64,000 bases of DNA from Clostridium thermarum. GTDB lineage: Bacteria > Bacillota > Clostridia > Clostridiales > Clostridiaceae. Below are positions 1 to 8,746 of this stretch, piece after piece. The notes under the pieces are model-generated. The model saw nothing but the letters and a program-made list of their open reading frames with translations, searched no databases and was not told where the DNA came from. The position numbers and the translations under genes were made by a program. The number at the start of each line of letters is the position of its first letter. The stretch's first letter is position 1. Location: positions 2,795,001 through 2,859,000 of the forward strand of contig NZ_CP040924.1 in NCBI RefSeq assembly GCF_006351925.1. The letters are read 5' to 3'.

Positions 1-863
1 CCTAATACTGTGCTTCTAATTTCATGATCCTTTATAAGCTTTTCTAAATCATAAGCTAACTTATTTGCTATACCGCCTAATCTAATTGGATCTGGGCTAT
101 CTTCAACTATCTTGCTTACAACAACTTCTCCATCCTTAGGTCTAGCTCCTTCAGCAACAACTATGATGCTGAATACCCTTCCTTGAGCTTCTCTTTCTCT
201 TATTTTTTCTACTATCTTGTTGATATCATATGGAATTTCAGGTAATAGGATTACATCAGCTGACCCTGCTATACCAGCTTCTAGTGCTATCCAACCTGCA
301 TTTCTTCCCATAACTTCACACAACATAATTCTGTGATGAGACTCAGCGGTTGTATGTAATCTGTCAAGAGCTTCAGTTGCTATTTCTATAGCTGTATTAA
401 ACCCAAAAGTTACGTCTGTAGCAGCTAAGTCATTGTCTATTGTCTTAGGTACGCCTATAACATTTACACCTTTTCTTGCAAAATCTCTTGCACTTGTTAA
501 TGTACCGTCTCCACCTATTACAACTAGTGCATCAACGCCTGCTTCTTTAAGATTTTCAACCGCAACGTCTGATACGTCCTTTTTAACCATTTTTCCATTT
601 TCTTCAACGAGGTAGTCAAATAGGTTATCTTTGTTTGAACTATATAGAATAGTTCCTCCTCTGTGAAGGATACCTGAAACGCTATCTAAAGTAAGAGGAA
701 CATAGTCGTTGTTGTAAAGGCCTCTATACCCAAACTTATATCCTATTACTTCATAACCGTACTGTAGTATTGCTGTTCTTGTAACCGCTCTGATAACTGC
801 GTTTAATCCTGGGCAATCTCCTCCACCAGTTAATAAGGCTATTTTTTTAATTTTGTTTGACAT
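1..863 (-). CDS. pfkA: 6-phosphofructokinase (3' part outside the window)
   Basis: Phosphorylates fructose 6-phosphate to the 1,6-bisphosphate in glycolysis (cytosol). The visible 287 residues start MSNKIKKIALLTGGGDCPGL, the N-terminal nucleotide-binding loop of the PFK family. GGDGT lies near residue 117 and PKTIDND near residue 140. In this family Gly at the second-last position of GGDGT goes with ATP use, whereas PPi enzymes have GGDDT. Lys before TIDND is usual in PPi and mixed-clade enzymes; classical bacterial ATP-PFKs have Gly there. So it is probably ATP-dependent but of the mixed Gly/Lys clade. The ATG at 863 follows GGAGGG at a good distance. The C-terminal part lies beyond base 1. 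A different, PPi-type PFK is encoded at 28581-29822. Confidence 0.93.
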   Translation of the reverse strand, partial: MSNKIKKIALLTGGGDCPGLNAVIRAVTRTAILQYGYEVIGYKFGYRGLYNNDYVPLTLDSVSGILHRGGTILYSSNKDNLFDYLVEENGKMVKKDVSDVAVENLKEAGVDALVVIGGDGTLTSARDFARKGVNVIGVPKTIDNDLAATDVTFGFNTAIEIATEALDRLHTTAESHHRIMLCEVMGRNAGWIALEAGIAGSADVILLPEIPYDINKIVEKIREREAQGRVFSIIVVAEGARPKDGEVVVSKIVEDSPDPIRLGGIANKLAYDLEKLIKDHEIRSTVL

Positions 864-973
864 TTACTCTATCCCTCCAAGCCCATTTTTGTTTATAATA
901 TGTACTCATAAAACTTAAATTAAATAGGATTCCTCATCATCGTCATTATCTAATATTGACACATTTATGTGAA

Positions 974-1003
974 ATTATATCATATCCATTATAATAATGT
1001 CAA
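974..1003 (-). promoter_or_regulatory. sigma-A-type promoter for pfkA
   Basis: On the minus strand a perfect TTGACA (rc of 998-1003) is separated by 18 bases from a perfect TATAAT (rc of 974-979). It points at pfkA with about 100 bases of leader. No clear riboswitch fold is seen in the leader. Confidence 0.7.
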
Positions 1004-1065
1004 TTTTTACTACGATATAATTTATTTTTTGCATTATATAATTAAATTATTCACATGCAAAGCAC

Positions 1066-1098
1066 ACGAAAATACCGCCTACATAAAGCAGGCGGTAA
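1066..1098 (-). terminator. Intrinsic terminator of the lipoprotein operon
   Basis: TACCGCCT and AGGCGGTA form an 8-bp stem around a 9-base loop. On the minus strand a short T run follows, just past the stop of the 1103-2200 gene. Confidence 0.75.
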
Positions 1099-1102
1099 TC
1101 AG

Positions 1103-2200
1103 CTAATATTCAATAACAATTTGCCTTAAAATATCACTTCCGTTTAGAGATAAACTTATAGTGTTTACTCCTTCATTTAAGACAAAGTCTGTGTACATGT
1201 CAATCTTTTTCCACGGCTCTTCATTAATCTTAAGCTGATAGGTCTCTAGCATGACACTATTCATAAATACTCCCACTACAAAGGTTTTATCATCTGTTAT
1301 TGTATCTTCTCCCGACTTCTTCATTATAACCAGTGTAGGAATTGTATCACTTTTATCATCTGTATATACTATCTTAGGTGAAATATTGAACAAGATATCA
1401 CTGTTTACATATATAGATGGCACCACAAAGCCTTGACTCATTTTTAACGTAGGTACTTCACCTTTTTTTAGATAGGTAATATAGGTATTGCTTCTTTTTC
1501 TTCCATATATCCCGTTGTCAATTGGTATACTGTAGGAGTATAGAAGCTTTTCAAGTTTTTCAATATATTTTTTAGACTCCTTTACGCCAACAGCCTCAAC
1601 ATTTTCAAGTCCATTTTTAACCAGTTCCATGGCACTTAGGGGAACATTATCTTTTTTAATATATACACCTGTAGACGGATCTATCATTATCCACTTATTA
1701 AATTTATCACTCCAAATCTCATTAACTTTGTAGTAATCTTCTCCATTAGTTGTGGATGCCTCTTTTAGCCTAAACTCTCCCCTTCTGGCATATATACCTA
1801 TAGCAGTAGAAGCTTGACTGAACACAATAGAAAATTCTCTATCTGATGCCTTTTTAGTAGTCTCTACTTCTTTTAAAATAGTTAGTGCATCTTCCTTGGT
1901 TCCTATACTCCCTTTATTGTACTCCATTAAGGTCTTCATCCATTCAACAATCTTTAAGGATCTTTCCAACTCATCTCCGGAATGTCCTATGTTTTCATTT
2001 AATTTATAGCTGCTATTTAATTCTTCTATATTGGTATTATTAAAATCTTCATAATAAAAGTGTATATTATTTCCCTCATAAAAATTATCCCATTTGGTAA
2101 TTTTGAGGCCTTTATTTGTATTTACATTCTTGCAGCCTGATAAAATTAATAACACTATCATACTTAGAACTAAATATCTGAATCTTTTATTGATAGTCAT
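1103..2200 (-). CDS. Lipoprotein with degenerate transglutaminase-like domain
   Basis: A predicted lipoprotein of 365 residues: basic N-terminus, hydrophobic stretch, then lipobox LSGC with Cys23 as the acylation site, so it should sit on the outer face of the membrane. Residues about 120-200 resemble the transglutaminase-like fold: a GIYARRGEF segment where active members have GIPAR, then a KVNEIWSDKFNKWIMIDPST segment where active members have HxWNEVY followed by W(I/V)xxDPT. The catalytic His position is not His, and Cys23 is the only cysteine in the protein, so the catalytic Cys is absent. It is therefore probably a binding module or pseudoenzyme. It lies 41 bases downstream of the TPR gene at 2242-4089, most likely in one operon. 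The function is unknown. Confidence 0.7.
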   Translation of the reverse strand: MTINKRFRYLVLSMIVLLILSGCKNVNTNKGLKITKWDNFYEGNNIHFYYEDFNNTNIEELNSSYKLNENIGHSGDELERSLKIVEWMKTLMEYNKGSIGTKEDALTILKEVETTKKASDREFSIVFSQASTAIGIYARRGEFRLKEASTTNGEDYYKVNEIWSDKFNKWIMIDPSTGVYIKKDNVPLSAMELVKNGLENVEAVGVKESKKYIEKLEKLLYSYSIPIDNGIYGRKRSNTYITYLKKGEVPTLKMSQGFVVPSIYVNSDILFNISPKIVYTDDKSDTIPTLVIMKKSGEDTITDDKTFVVGVFMNSVMLETYQLKINEEPWKKIDMYTDFVLNEGVNTISLSLNGSDILRQIVIEY

Positions 2201-2241
2201 CTTTCCACCTTCATTTCTGTAGTGTAAGTATATCTATATTA

Positions 2242-4089
2242 TTAATAGAATAGTTTAAACTCCGGAACATTAATAACTTCATCACTTTTACCGCTATTAT
2301 ATTTTTCGTAGATATCCTCTGCTTTTTGTAAGTTTTCTTTGATTGTCTGCTTAGTATATTCATCTACAGAATCAGTAATTCCTTCTGCCGCCTTCTCGAG
2401 GTTGTATCTTCCTCGGACAACATCGCCTTCTACCATGATGTAATAGCAACCGGCATTATTTAAAGCTAGAATATCTTCTTTATCAGCTTGATAGGCATTT
2501 CTAATTTCAGCTATTCCCAAATCAAACTTTTCTTGTTGCATATATATAGTACCAAGGGTCCTATGATATTTTGGTACCGAAGTATCAATCTCTATACATT
2601 CCTTTAATTTTACTATGGCCTCGTCAAAGTTTCCGTTAGCGGTATGGATGCTGGCAATACTATACTTTATTTCAGGATCATTAGGTCTTACAATTTCAAA
2701 GAAATGGAAATACTCAAGAGCCTTCTCAGTATTTTCTGCGGTATGCCAATAATAATTGGCAATGGCATGAATTATATTATAATTATAGGGTTCCAGATAC
2801 AGAGCCGTCCTAAAGTAAGGTTCTCCCTCATTACTTTTACCCATGGCCTTTAGTATATCAGTCATAAGGAATCCATAATTATCAGGATACTGTTTATTCT
2901 TTTGGATTGATCTCTTGCAGTATTCTAAGGCTTTTTCATAGTTTCCTTTTTCAAAGTAGAATAAGCTTACGGTATGAAGGATTCTATAATCGTCACCGCC
3001 ATCCTCAATTATTTTATTAATAAGTTCATCAGCCTCAGCAATTTTGTTGCTATTTTGATATATTCGAGCCTGGATAACTACTTTCATAAAGTTTCCTGTG
3101 TCTTTTGGGGCTGCTTCATCCCAAAAGCTCTGTGCCATTTCTGCAGTTTCTTCTCTCATGGAATATATCTTTGCAAGCCACATTTTATAAGCCGGCTCAT
3201 CGGGTTTTGCCTCTGAAAGCTGTGTAACCTTTTCCAGTAGCATATCTTTATTATATTTTGAAATATGAGCTAAAACATCAAATACCTTATACTCATCCGA
3301 ATCTATATCCCACGATATCTTCAACAAGTCTAATCCTACATCCCACTTATCTACGAGTATATTCAAGTATGCTAATTTGGCTACATCGTAGGACGAATTT
3401 GTATCGATAGGATATTTTTCAATTAATTGCTTAGCCATATCCATGTTATTATTAGCTAAAAAAACAGGTATCATGGTCATTATTAACTTTTTATTTTTAG
3501 GATATACTTCCAGCGCCTTTTCTCCATACTCTAAAGCTTCTTTAAAGTTCCTGTTCATGTATTCAGTAAAAATAATATAATTTGCAGCCTCAGCATCCTT
3601 TTTTTCATAATTTTGATCTTGAAGTCTAATATTTTCAATATCTGTAGAATTTTTCTCTCGTATTTCCTTGGATTTCTTTAAATATATATTTGAACTCTCA
3701 ATATTTCCTTGTGTCGAATAAATTTCAGCAATTTTTACAGGCCAAATTGGATTATATGCGTATTCTTGTGATAACTTTTCATACTCCTCAATTGCCTTTT
3801 CATACTGGCCTTCATAAAAATATGATTCGGCAAGATCAGCCATTTCACTTTCTTTATTGGTATTTTCAACATTTGCGGTAGCAGTAGTAGGTACTGGCAT
3901 GGAAGCTTTATTTTTTTCAGCTCTGTATATCCCGAAACTGCTTATTCCAACAGCAAATACCACAGAACACGTATAAATCATTATATTCGGATTACTAGAC
4001 ATAACTTTTTTTATTCTAAGTAAATATTTTTTACAATTCAACATCTTATCTAAATAATTTTCTTTAATAAATCTCATCTTGTTTCCCAT
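2242..4089 (-). CDS. Membrane-anchored tetratricopeptide-repeat protein
   Basis: A 615-residue protein with a basic N-terminus, one membrane segment at about residues 36-55, then repeated TPR-like helical pairs to near the C-terminus (for example NYEKALEYCKRSIQKNKQYP and FDEAIVKLKECIEID). It probably scaffolds protein contacts outside the membrane; no enzyme motif is seen. The first in-frame ATG is at 4095, but GAGGGAG abuts it directly; the ATG at 4089 has six bases of spacing and is the better start. It is the first gene of a probable two-gene operon with the lipoprotein at 1103-2200. The 4090-4313 gap separates it from the divergent CapA-like gene. Confidence 0.75.
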   Translation of the reverse strand: MGNKMRFIKENYLDKMLNCKKYLLRIKKVMSSNPNIMIYTCSVVFAVGISSFGIYRAEKNKASMPVPTTATANVENTNKESEMADLAESYFYEGQYEKAIEEYEKLSQEYAYNPIWPVKIAEIYSTQGNIESSNIYLKKSKEIREKNSTDIENIRLQDQNYEKKDAEAANYIIFTEYMNRNFKEALEYGEKALEVYPKNKKLIMTMIPVFLANNNMDMAKQLIEKYPIDTNSSYDVAKLAYLNILVDKWDVGLDLLKISWDIDSDEYKVFDVLAHISKYNKDMLLEKVTQLSEAKPDEPAYKMWLAKIYSMREETAEMAQSFWDEAAPKDTGNFMKVVIQARIYQNSNKIAEADELINKIIEDGGDDYRILHTVSLFYFEKGNYEKALEYCKRSIQKNKQYPDNYGFLMTDILKAMGKSNEGEPYFRTALYLEPYNYNIIHAIANYYWHTAENTEKALEYFHFFEIVRPNDPEIKYSIASIHTANGNFDEAIVKLKECIEIDTSVPKYHRTLGTIYMQQEKFDLGIAEIRNAYQADKEDILALNNAGCYYIMVEGDVVRGRYNLEKAAEGITDSVDEYTKQTIKENLQKAEDIYEKYNSGKSDEVINVPEFKLFY

Positions 4090-4313
4090 AACCATCTCCC
4101 TCTCGTATTTCCTTTACTAAACATTTTATCAAATAAACTGTATAAATACTACTATGAAAATTCAATGTGTTTTACTTTTTACCACAAAATGGATATACTA
4201 ATGCTGTAGAAAGTCTATTTACAGCCTAAAACTAATCAACTAATATATTATTCGTTAGACAAATGCTGACTAATAATATAAAATAAATTAAAGAAGGAAG
4301 GCAGGTTATTAAC

Positions 4314-5525
4314 ATGGGTAAGAGATACCGTAAAAATACAACCAAAGAAACCATTCTCAATACTGCTGTTTTTTTAGCCATTGCTGCTGTATTATTTTCA
4401 GGAGGATTCTTTGCCTATGAAGCTATATCAAAATACCTATACTCCAGTAAAGAAGTAATTCAAGACAGCAAGGAAGTAATAAAAAATAATGATGATAATT
4501 CCAAGGAAACTGAATCTCCAGATAGGGAGCCAACACCTCAAGAGACACCTGTTGAGGTTATTAAAGAGACTAATGTTTTAATAAGTGCAGTTGGAGATTG
4601 TACAATCGGAACTGACGATAATTTTAATCAAGCTACATCATTGCCCACAGTAGTACAAAAAAATGACGGTAGTCCCAGTTACCTCTTTAATAACGTAGCA
4701 CATATTTTCAAGGAAGATGATATTACCATTGCCAATTTAGAAACTACCTTTACTACCTCAAATGTTAAAAGGAATAAGGGAACCGGTCGAGTGTTTCATT
4801 TTAAAGGGGACCCCTCTTTGGCTGAATCTCTTGTCACTGCATCCATAGAAGGAGTTAACTTATCAAACAATCATATTTATGACTATGGCACTAAAGGGTT
4901 CACTGATACCATTGATACTCTTGAAAATTATGATGTGGCCTACTTTGGAGAAGGATACAAGTGGGTAAAAGAAGTAAAGGGTATTAAATTTGCTTTCTTA
5001 GGCTATCAGGGTTGGGTGTACAGCCAAGAATTAATAGATAAGGTAAAAACTGACATCGAAACCCTAAAAGCTGAAGATGCTGTAGTTATAGTTTCTTTTC
5101 ACTGGGGAGATGAAGGCATGTACCTCCACAATGATACCCAGACGAAATTGGCTTACTTTGCTATAGATAACGGTGCAGACTTGGTATTGGGCCATCATCC
5201 TCATGTTATCCAAGGTGTAGAAAAATATAAGGACAGGTATATCTGTTACAGCTTGGGTAATTTTTGCTTTGGTGGTAATAGCAATCCAAAAGACAAGGAT
5301 ACATTGATTTTCCAAGCGGATTTCAAATTTACCGACGATAAGTTGACTTCCTTAGGCGTAAGGGTGATTCCCTGCAGTGTGTCTTCAGTACCTAACACTA
5401 ACGATTATAGGCCAACACCTCTTGCCGGTGATGCAAAAATTAAGTTGTTGGAGAAGATTAATAAATATAGCATAGATCTTGGCTATACAATAAATGACAA
5501 TTTTAATTACTTAGATATTAAATAA
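4314..5525 (+). CDS. CapA/PgsA-family metallophosphatase-like protein
   Basis: A 403-residue protein with one N-terminal membrane segment (about 14-36), a Ser/Thr/Pro/Glu-rich linker to about residue 80, then a CapA-type calcineurin-like domain. Family motifs in order: GDCTIG, NLETTFT, SNNHIYDYG, SFHWGDEG, GHHPHVIQG and YSLGNFCFGG, which supply the metal-binding Asp, Asn and His residues. Family members belong to poly-gamma-glutamate or capsule systems (CapA, PgsA), but most clostridial copies stand alone with no known substrate. No capB or capC is adjacent, so a capsule role is not supported here. The ATG at 4314 follows a GGAAGGCAGG purine tract. Confidence 0.85.
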   Translation: MGKRYRKNTTKETILNTAVFLAIAAVLFSGGFFAYEAISKYLYSSKEVIQDSKEVIKNNDDNSKETESPDREPTPQETPVEVIKETNVLISAVGDCTIGTDDNFNQATSLPTVVQKNDGSPSYLFNNVAHIFKEDDITIANLETTFTTSNVKRNKGTGRVFHFKGDPSLAESLVTASIEGVNLSNNHIYDYGTKGFTDTIDTLENYDVAYFGEGYKWVKEVKGIKFAFLGYQGWVYSQELIDKVKTDIETLKAEDAVVIVSFHWGDEGMYLHNDTQTKLAYFAIDNGADLVLGHHPHVIQGVEKYKDRYICYSLGNFCFGGNSNPKDKDTLIFQADFKFTDDKLTSLGVRVIPCSVSSVPNTNDYRPTPLAGDAKIKLLEKINKYSIDLGYTINDNFNYLDIK

Positions 5526-5584
5526 AAAATAATATCTTTTGATTATTGAGTTTTTATCAAATGATATAAATAACTACACAATAG

Positions 5585-6949
5585 GTGGTGACAAAAATTA
5601 AGATTAAGTCTCTTTTAAGTATACTTCTTTCAAAAGCAGTGTTGCTAATATCCAAGAAATTCTTGAAGGGCGGAAGTAATTTCCCCGGAAGAGTGGCATT
5701 AAAGATAGACAAGAACATTTTAAAAGTTGTTGCAAAACATTATAAAACTATATTAATAACTGGTACCAATGGGAAAACAACAACCACTAGCATGATTTAT
5801 AATATTATAAAAAAGTCAGGTCAGCCCGTTATTACTAATAGTACAGGTGCTAACATGCTACCCGGTATAACCGCTTCCTTTATAGACAACTATCGACTTC
5901 TTAAAAGAAATAAAGAAAGTTATGCAGTAATCGAAGTGGATGAGGCAAATTTGAAATTTATTACAAAGTATATAACCCCTGAAATAATTACAATTACCAA
6001 TCTCTTTAGAGATCAGCTGGACCGCTATGGTGAAGTATATACTACCTTGAATAAAATTATGGAGGGACTAGAGAACTTAAAAGGCTCTACATTAGTATTA
6101 AACGGCGATGAATCACTATTAGGTGATTTGAGTGTAGAAGGCAACAACATAGTTTATTATGGCTTTAATACCAGCCCACAAAACAGCAAAGAATTAGAGG
6201 TTAATGCTGATGCAAGGTTTTGCAAGAAATGTAAAGAGCCCTATAGCTATAATTTGATAACTTACAATCATCTTGGAGACTTTTACTGCTCCGGTTGCGG
6301 TTATAGGCGACCCCAGTTAAAGTATGCAGTTACTGCAATCAGTGAGATGACTCCCTATTATTCTAAGATCTCCATCAATGATAGAAACATAATCATTGGC
6401 CAGCCCGGTGTTTATAATATCTATAACGGGCTATGCGCTTACTCTGTTTGTTCAGAACTGGGCGTTACTGATGAAGTAATATATGATTCCTTGAAAAATC
6501 AGAGCAGCCACTTCGGAAGACAAGAAACCCTTAATGTTGAGGGCAAGGAAGTGAAAATAGTCTTAGTTAAGAATCCTGCAGGATATAACCAAGCTCTAGA
6601 CACTCTGAGCTTGGATAACAGAAACTTCAGTGCTGCTTTCTTACTTAATGACAATTATGCTGATGGGCGCGATATATCATGGATATGGGATGTTAATTTT
6701 GAGCAAGCCACCACTTTAAAGATCGATGATATCATCGTTGGTGGAGTAAGAGCTTATGATATGGCAATAAGACTTAAAATTGCAGGTTTTGACCCTGAAA
6801 GCTTTAAAATCTGCCACAGCTTTGAGAAAATAGTTGACAGCATAAAGTCATCAAAGAGTGATTTTATTTATATACTTGCCACTTATACTGCAATGATAGA
6901 TTTTAGAAAATATCTTCATAGCAAAGGATATATTGAGAAACTATGGTAA
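5585..6949 (+). CDS. murT: Lipid II isoglutaminyl synthase, Mur ligase subunit MurT
   Basis: With GatD it amidates the alpha-carboxyl of D-Glu in lipid II to D-isoglutamine, at the inner face of the membrane. The protein (454 residues if the GTG at 5585 is used) has the Mur-ligase ATP loop TGTNGKTTT, a Cys4 zinc ribbon inserted in the central domain (CKKC and CSGC, about 25 residues apart) and the DUF1727-type C-terminus with ILATYTAM. The start is odd. There is no ATG, GTG-GTG at 5585/5588 overlaps the best Shine-Dalgarno match (AGGTGGTGA), and an ATT at 5597 has ideal spacing from it. gatD follows at once. Confidence 0.92.
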   Translation: MVTKIKIKSLLSILLSKAVLLISKKFLKGGSNFPGRVALKIDKNILKVVAKHYKTILITGTNGKTTTTSMIYNIIKKSGQPVITNSTGANMLPGITASFIDNYRLLKRNKESYAVIEVDEANLKFITKYITPEIITITNLFRDQLDRYGEVYTTLNKIMEGLENLKGSTLVLNGDESLLGDLSVEGNNIVYYGFNTSPQNSKELEVNADARFCKKCKEPYSYNLITYNHLGDFYCSGCGYRRPQLKYAVTAISEMTPYYSKISINDRNIIIGQPGVYNIYNGLCAYSVCSELGVTDEVIYDSLKNQSSHFGRQETLNVEGKEVKIVLVKNPAGYNQALDTLSLDNRNFSAAFLLNDNYADGRDISWIWDVNFEQATTLKIDDIIVGGVRAYDMAIRLKIAGFDPESFKICHSFEKIVDSIKSSKSDFIYILATYTAMIDFRKYLHSKGYIEKLW

Positions 6950-6962
6950 GGAGGAAATACAA

Positions 6963-7688
6963 TTGGAGTTGAACATATGCCACCTCTATCCCGATCTACT
7001 GAATGTATATGGCGACGTAGGTAATATTCTGATTTTAAAATACAGGGCAGAAAAAAGAGGAATAAAGGTAAATGTAATAAATTGTTCCATAGGCGACCCC
7101 TTTGAAGGTGAAAAATACGATATAGTATTTTTCGGAGGGGGACAGGACTATGAACAATCTATAGTTTCACCGGATTTAATTAATGAAAAAAAGGCTGCTC
7201 TTCAAAGCTATATAGAAAATAACGGTGTACTCCTTGCCATTTGCGGCGGATATCAGCTTTTGGGAAAATATTATACTACGCCCGAGGGCGAAAAGCTTGA
7301 GGGCTTAGGTATTTTGGATATCTATACCGAGGGTGGAGACACACGGTTTATAGGAAACACCGTAATCTACAATGAAGAATTTAATGAAACCTATGCAGGC
7401 TTTGAGAATCACTCCGGAAGAACCTATACAGGTGATTTAAAGCCTCTTGGTAAGACTCTCCTTGGTTATGGTAATAATGGTGAAGACGGCAAGGAAGGCT
7501 GTATATACAAAAATACCTTCTGCAGCTATTTCCATGGCTCCCTACTTTCAAAAAATCCAGAACTTGCAGACAGGCTATTGATGGCTGCTCTAAAAAACAG
7601 ATATGGCTATGTAGACCTTACTCCTCTGGATGACAGCCTGGAGCTTCAAGCACGCCAACATATTATTAATAAGATTGAGAAGAAGTAA
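6963..7688 (+). CDS. gatD: Lipid II isoglutaminyl synthase, glutamine amidotransferase subunit GatD
   Basis: Supplies ammonia from glutamine to MurT. It is a 241-residue class I-type amidotransferase: LLAICGGYQLLG holds the nucleophilic Cys and CSYFHGSLLSKNP the catalytic His. The N-terminus ELNICHLYPDLLNVYGD is typical for GatD. The start is TTG at 6963, placed eight bases after AAGGAGG; the frame stays open upstream into murT, but codons before 6963 have no ribosome binding site. The Shine-Dalgarno overlaps the murT stop, so the two genes are translationally coupled. Confidence 0.93.
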   Translation: MELNICHLYPDLLNVYGDVGNILILKYRAEKRGIKVNVINCSIGDPFEGEKYDIVFFGGGQDYEQSIVSPDLINEKKAALQSYIENNGVLLAICGGYQLLGKYYTTPEGEKLEGLGILDIYTEGGDTRFIGNTVIYNEEFNETYAGFENHSGRTYTGDLKPLGKTLLGYGNNGEDGKEGCIYKNTFCSYFHGSLLSKNPELADRLLMAALKNRYGYVDLTPLDDSLELQARQHIINKIEKK

Positions 7689-7693
7689 CTCAA

Positions 7694-7721
7694 AAAAACT
7701 GCGTTTAGACGCAGTTTTTTT
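7694..7721. terminator. Bidirectional terminator between gatD and the deacetylase gene
   Basis: AAAAACTGCGT and ACGCAGTTTTT form an 11-bp stem with loop TTAG. It carries T runs in both directions and serves the convergent gatD (+) and 7760-8644 (-). The stem core is the same as the one behind spoVAD. Confidence 0.85.
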
Positions 7722-7728
7722 AATTGCC

Positions 7729-7740
7729 AATTGTCCATTA
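7729..7740 (+). repeat. Copy 1 of a short dispersed intergenic repeat (AATTGTCCATT)
   Basis: Reads AATTGTCCATTA. The 11-base core recurs at 18441 and, inverted, at 62439, always between genes. Confidence 0.4.
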
Positions 7741-7759
7741 CATTAAATATGCAAAAATC

Positions 7760-8644
7760 CTATTTATATATTATCCTTCTCTTAATCATCTCACGCTCTT
7801 CTTCTTCCGTTATGTCTTTGAAGGTTCTAAATACAAAGCCTTCATCCTTAAAAAATCTAATTATCTCCGGAAGGGCCTCCACTGTAGTGACTTTACTATT
7901 GGCATCGTGCATTAGAACAACTGCGAGTTTTTTATTCTTTGAGCTGCTAATTACACTGTTAACTATAATATTCATATCTACAACATTGGCACTTGCGTCC
8001 ATTGAACTTACATTCCAGTCTACATATCTGATGGCATTATCCTTCAAGGCTTCTCTTATTTTTCTCAACTCTTCTTTGCGGCCAACACTATTATCAGAAC
8101 CACCCGGCATTCTGATAAAAGCTGGAACAGTCTCTCCGGTTACATTCTGAATAGCCTCTATACAACTGTTAAGATCATGAAAATACTCATCAATATTTTT
8201 ATAAATGGAATAATCATGAATATAGCAGTGAGGTAAAACAGCCATCCCGCTGTCTCTCATCCTCTTTATAATTTCAGAATTTTTTTCAACTAGTTCACCT
8301 ATTATAAAAAAGGTTGCCCTTATATCATTTTTCTCTAATATATCCAAGATAGCCGTAGTATTCTTCTTTGTGGGACCATCGTCAAAAGTTAAGTATACCT
8401 CCTTTGGATATAAAGGCTGATTATTTCTTTTTTCAGGTATGCCGATATTCTTTTCATCATCAGAAGGAAAGACGGAAAAGGGGCTTAGACAAGCCACACT
8501 ATTTCCAGTCTCTCTTTGTAAAATAGAAAAGTATCTAATAGCAAAAGCCATACTTACAATAAAAAAAGTAATTATAAAAAGGCTGAAGCTCATCATTTTT
8601 CTTTTATTACGATATAACATATATAATGACTTTTCATTATTCAT
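7760..8644 (-). CDS. Polysaccharide deacetylase (NodB domain), membrane-anchored
   Basis: A 294-residue protein with one N-terminal membrane segment (about 17-36) and a NodB-type carbohydrate esterase 4 domain facing outward. Motifs: YLTFDDGPT (catalytic base Asp and metal Asp), HCYIHDYSIY where the metal-binding HxxxH lies, RMPGGSDN, DWNVSSMDA, and VVLMHDAN with the C-terminal catalytic His. Family members remove N-acetyl groups from peptidoglycan or other amino-sugar polymers; the substrate here is not clear. It is monocistronic, convergent with gatD, with ATG 8644 after GGGGGAAG. Confidence 0.87.
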   Translation of the reverse strand: MNNEKSLYMLYRNKRKMMSFSLFIITFFIVSMAFAIRYFSILQRETGNSVACLSPFSVFPSDDEKNIGIPEKRNNQPLYPKEVYLTFDDGPTKKNTTAILDILEKNDIRATFFIIGELVEKNSEIIKRMRDSGMAVLPHCYIHDYSIYKNIDEYFHDLNSCIEAIQNVTGETVPAFIRMPGGSDNSVGRKEELRKIREALKDNAIRYVDWNVSSMDASANVVDMNIIVNSVISSSKNKKLAVVLMHDANSKVTTVEALPEIIRFFKDEGFVFRTFKDITEEEEREMIKRRIIYK

Positions 8645-8746
8645 AGCTTCCCCCTAACTATTGAACAATTTAACAATTGGTATTTTGTCCTATCATTATA
8701 TATGTTTAGCATCTTTCCACAATTTAAAAGTGGTAAATTAATGTAT

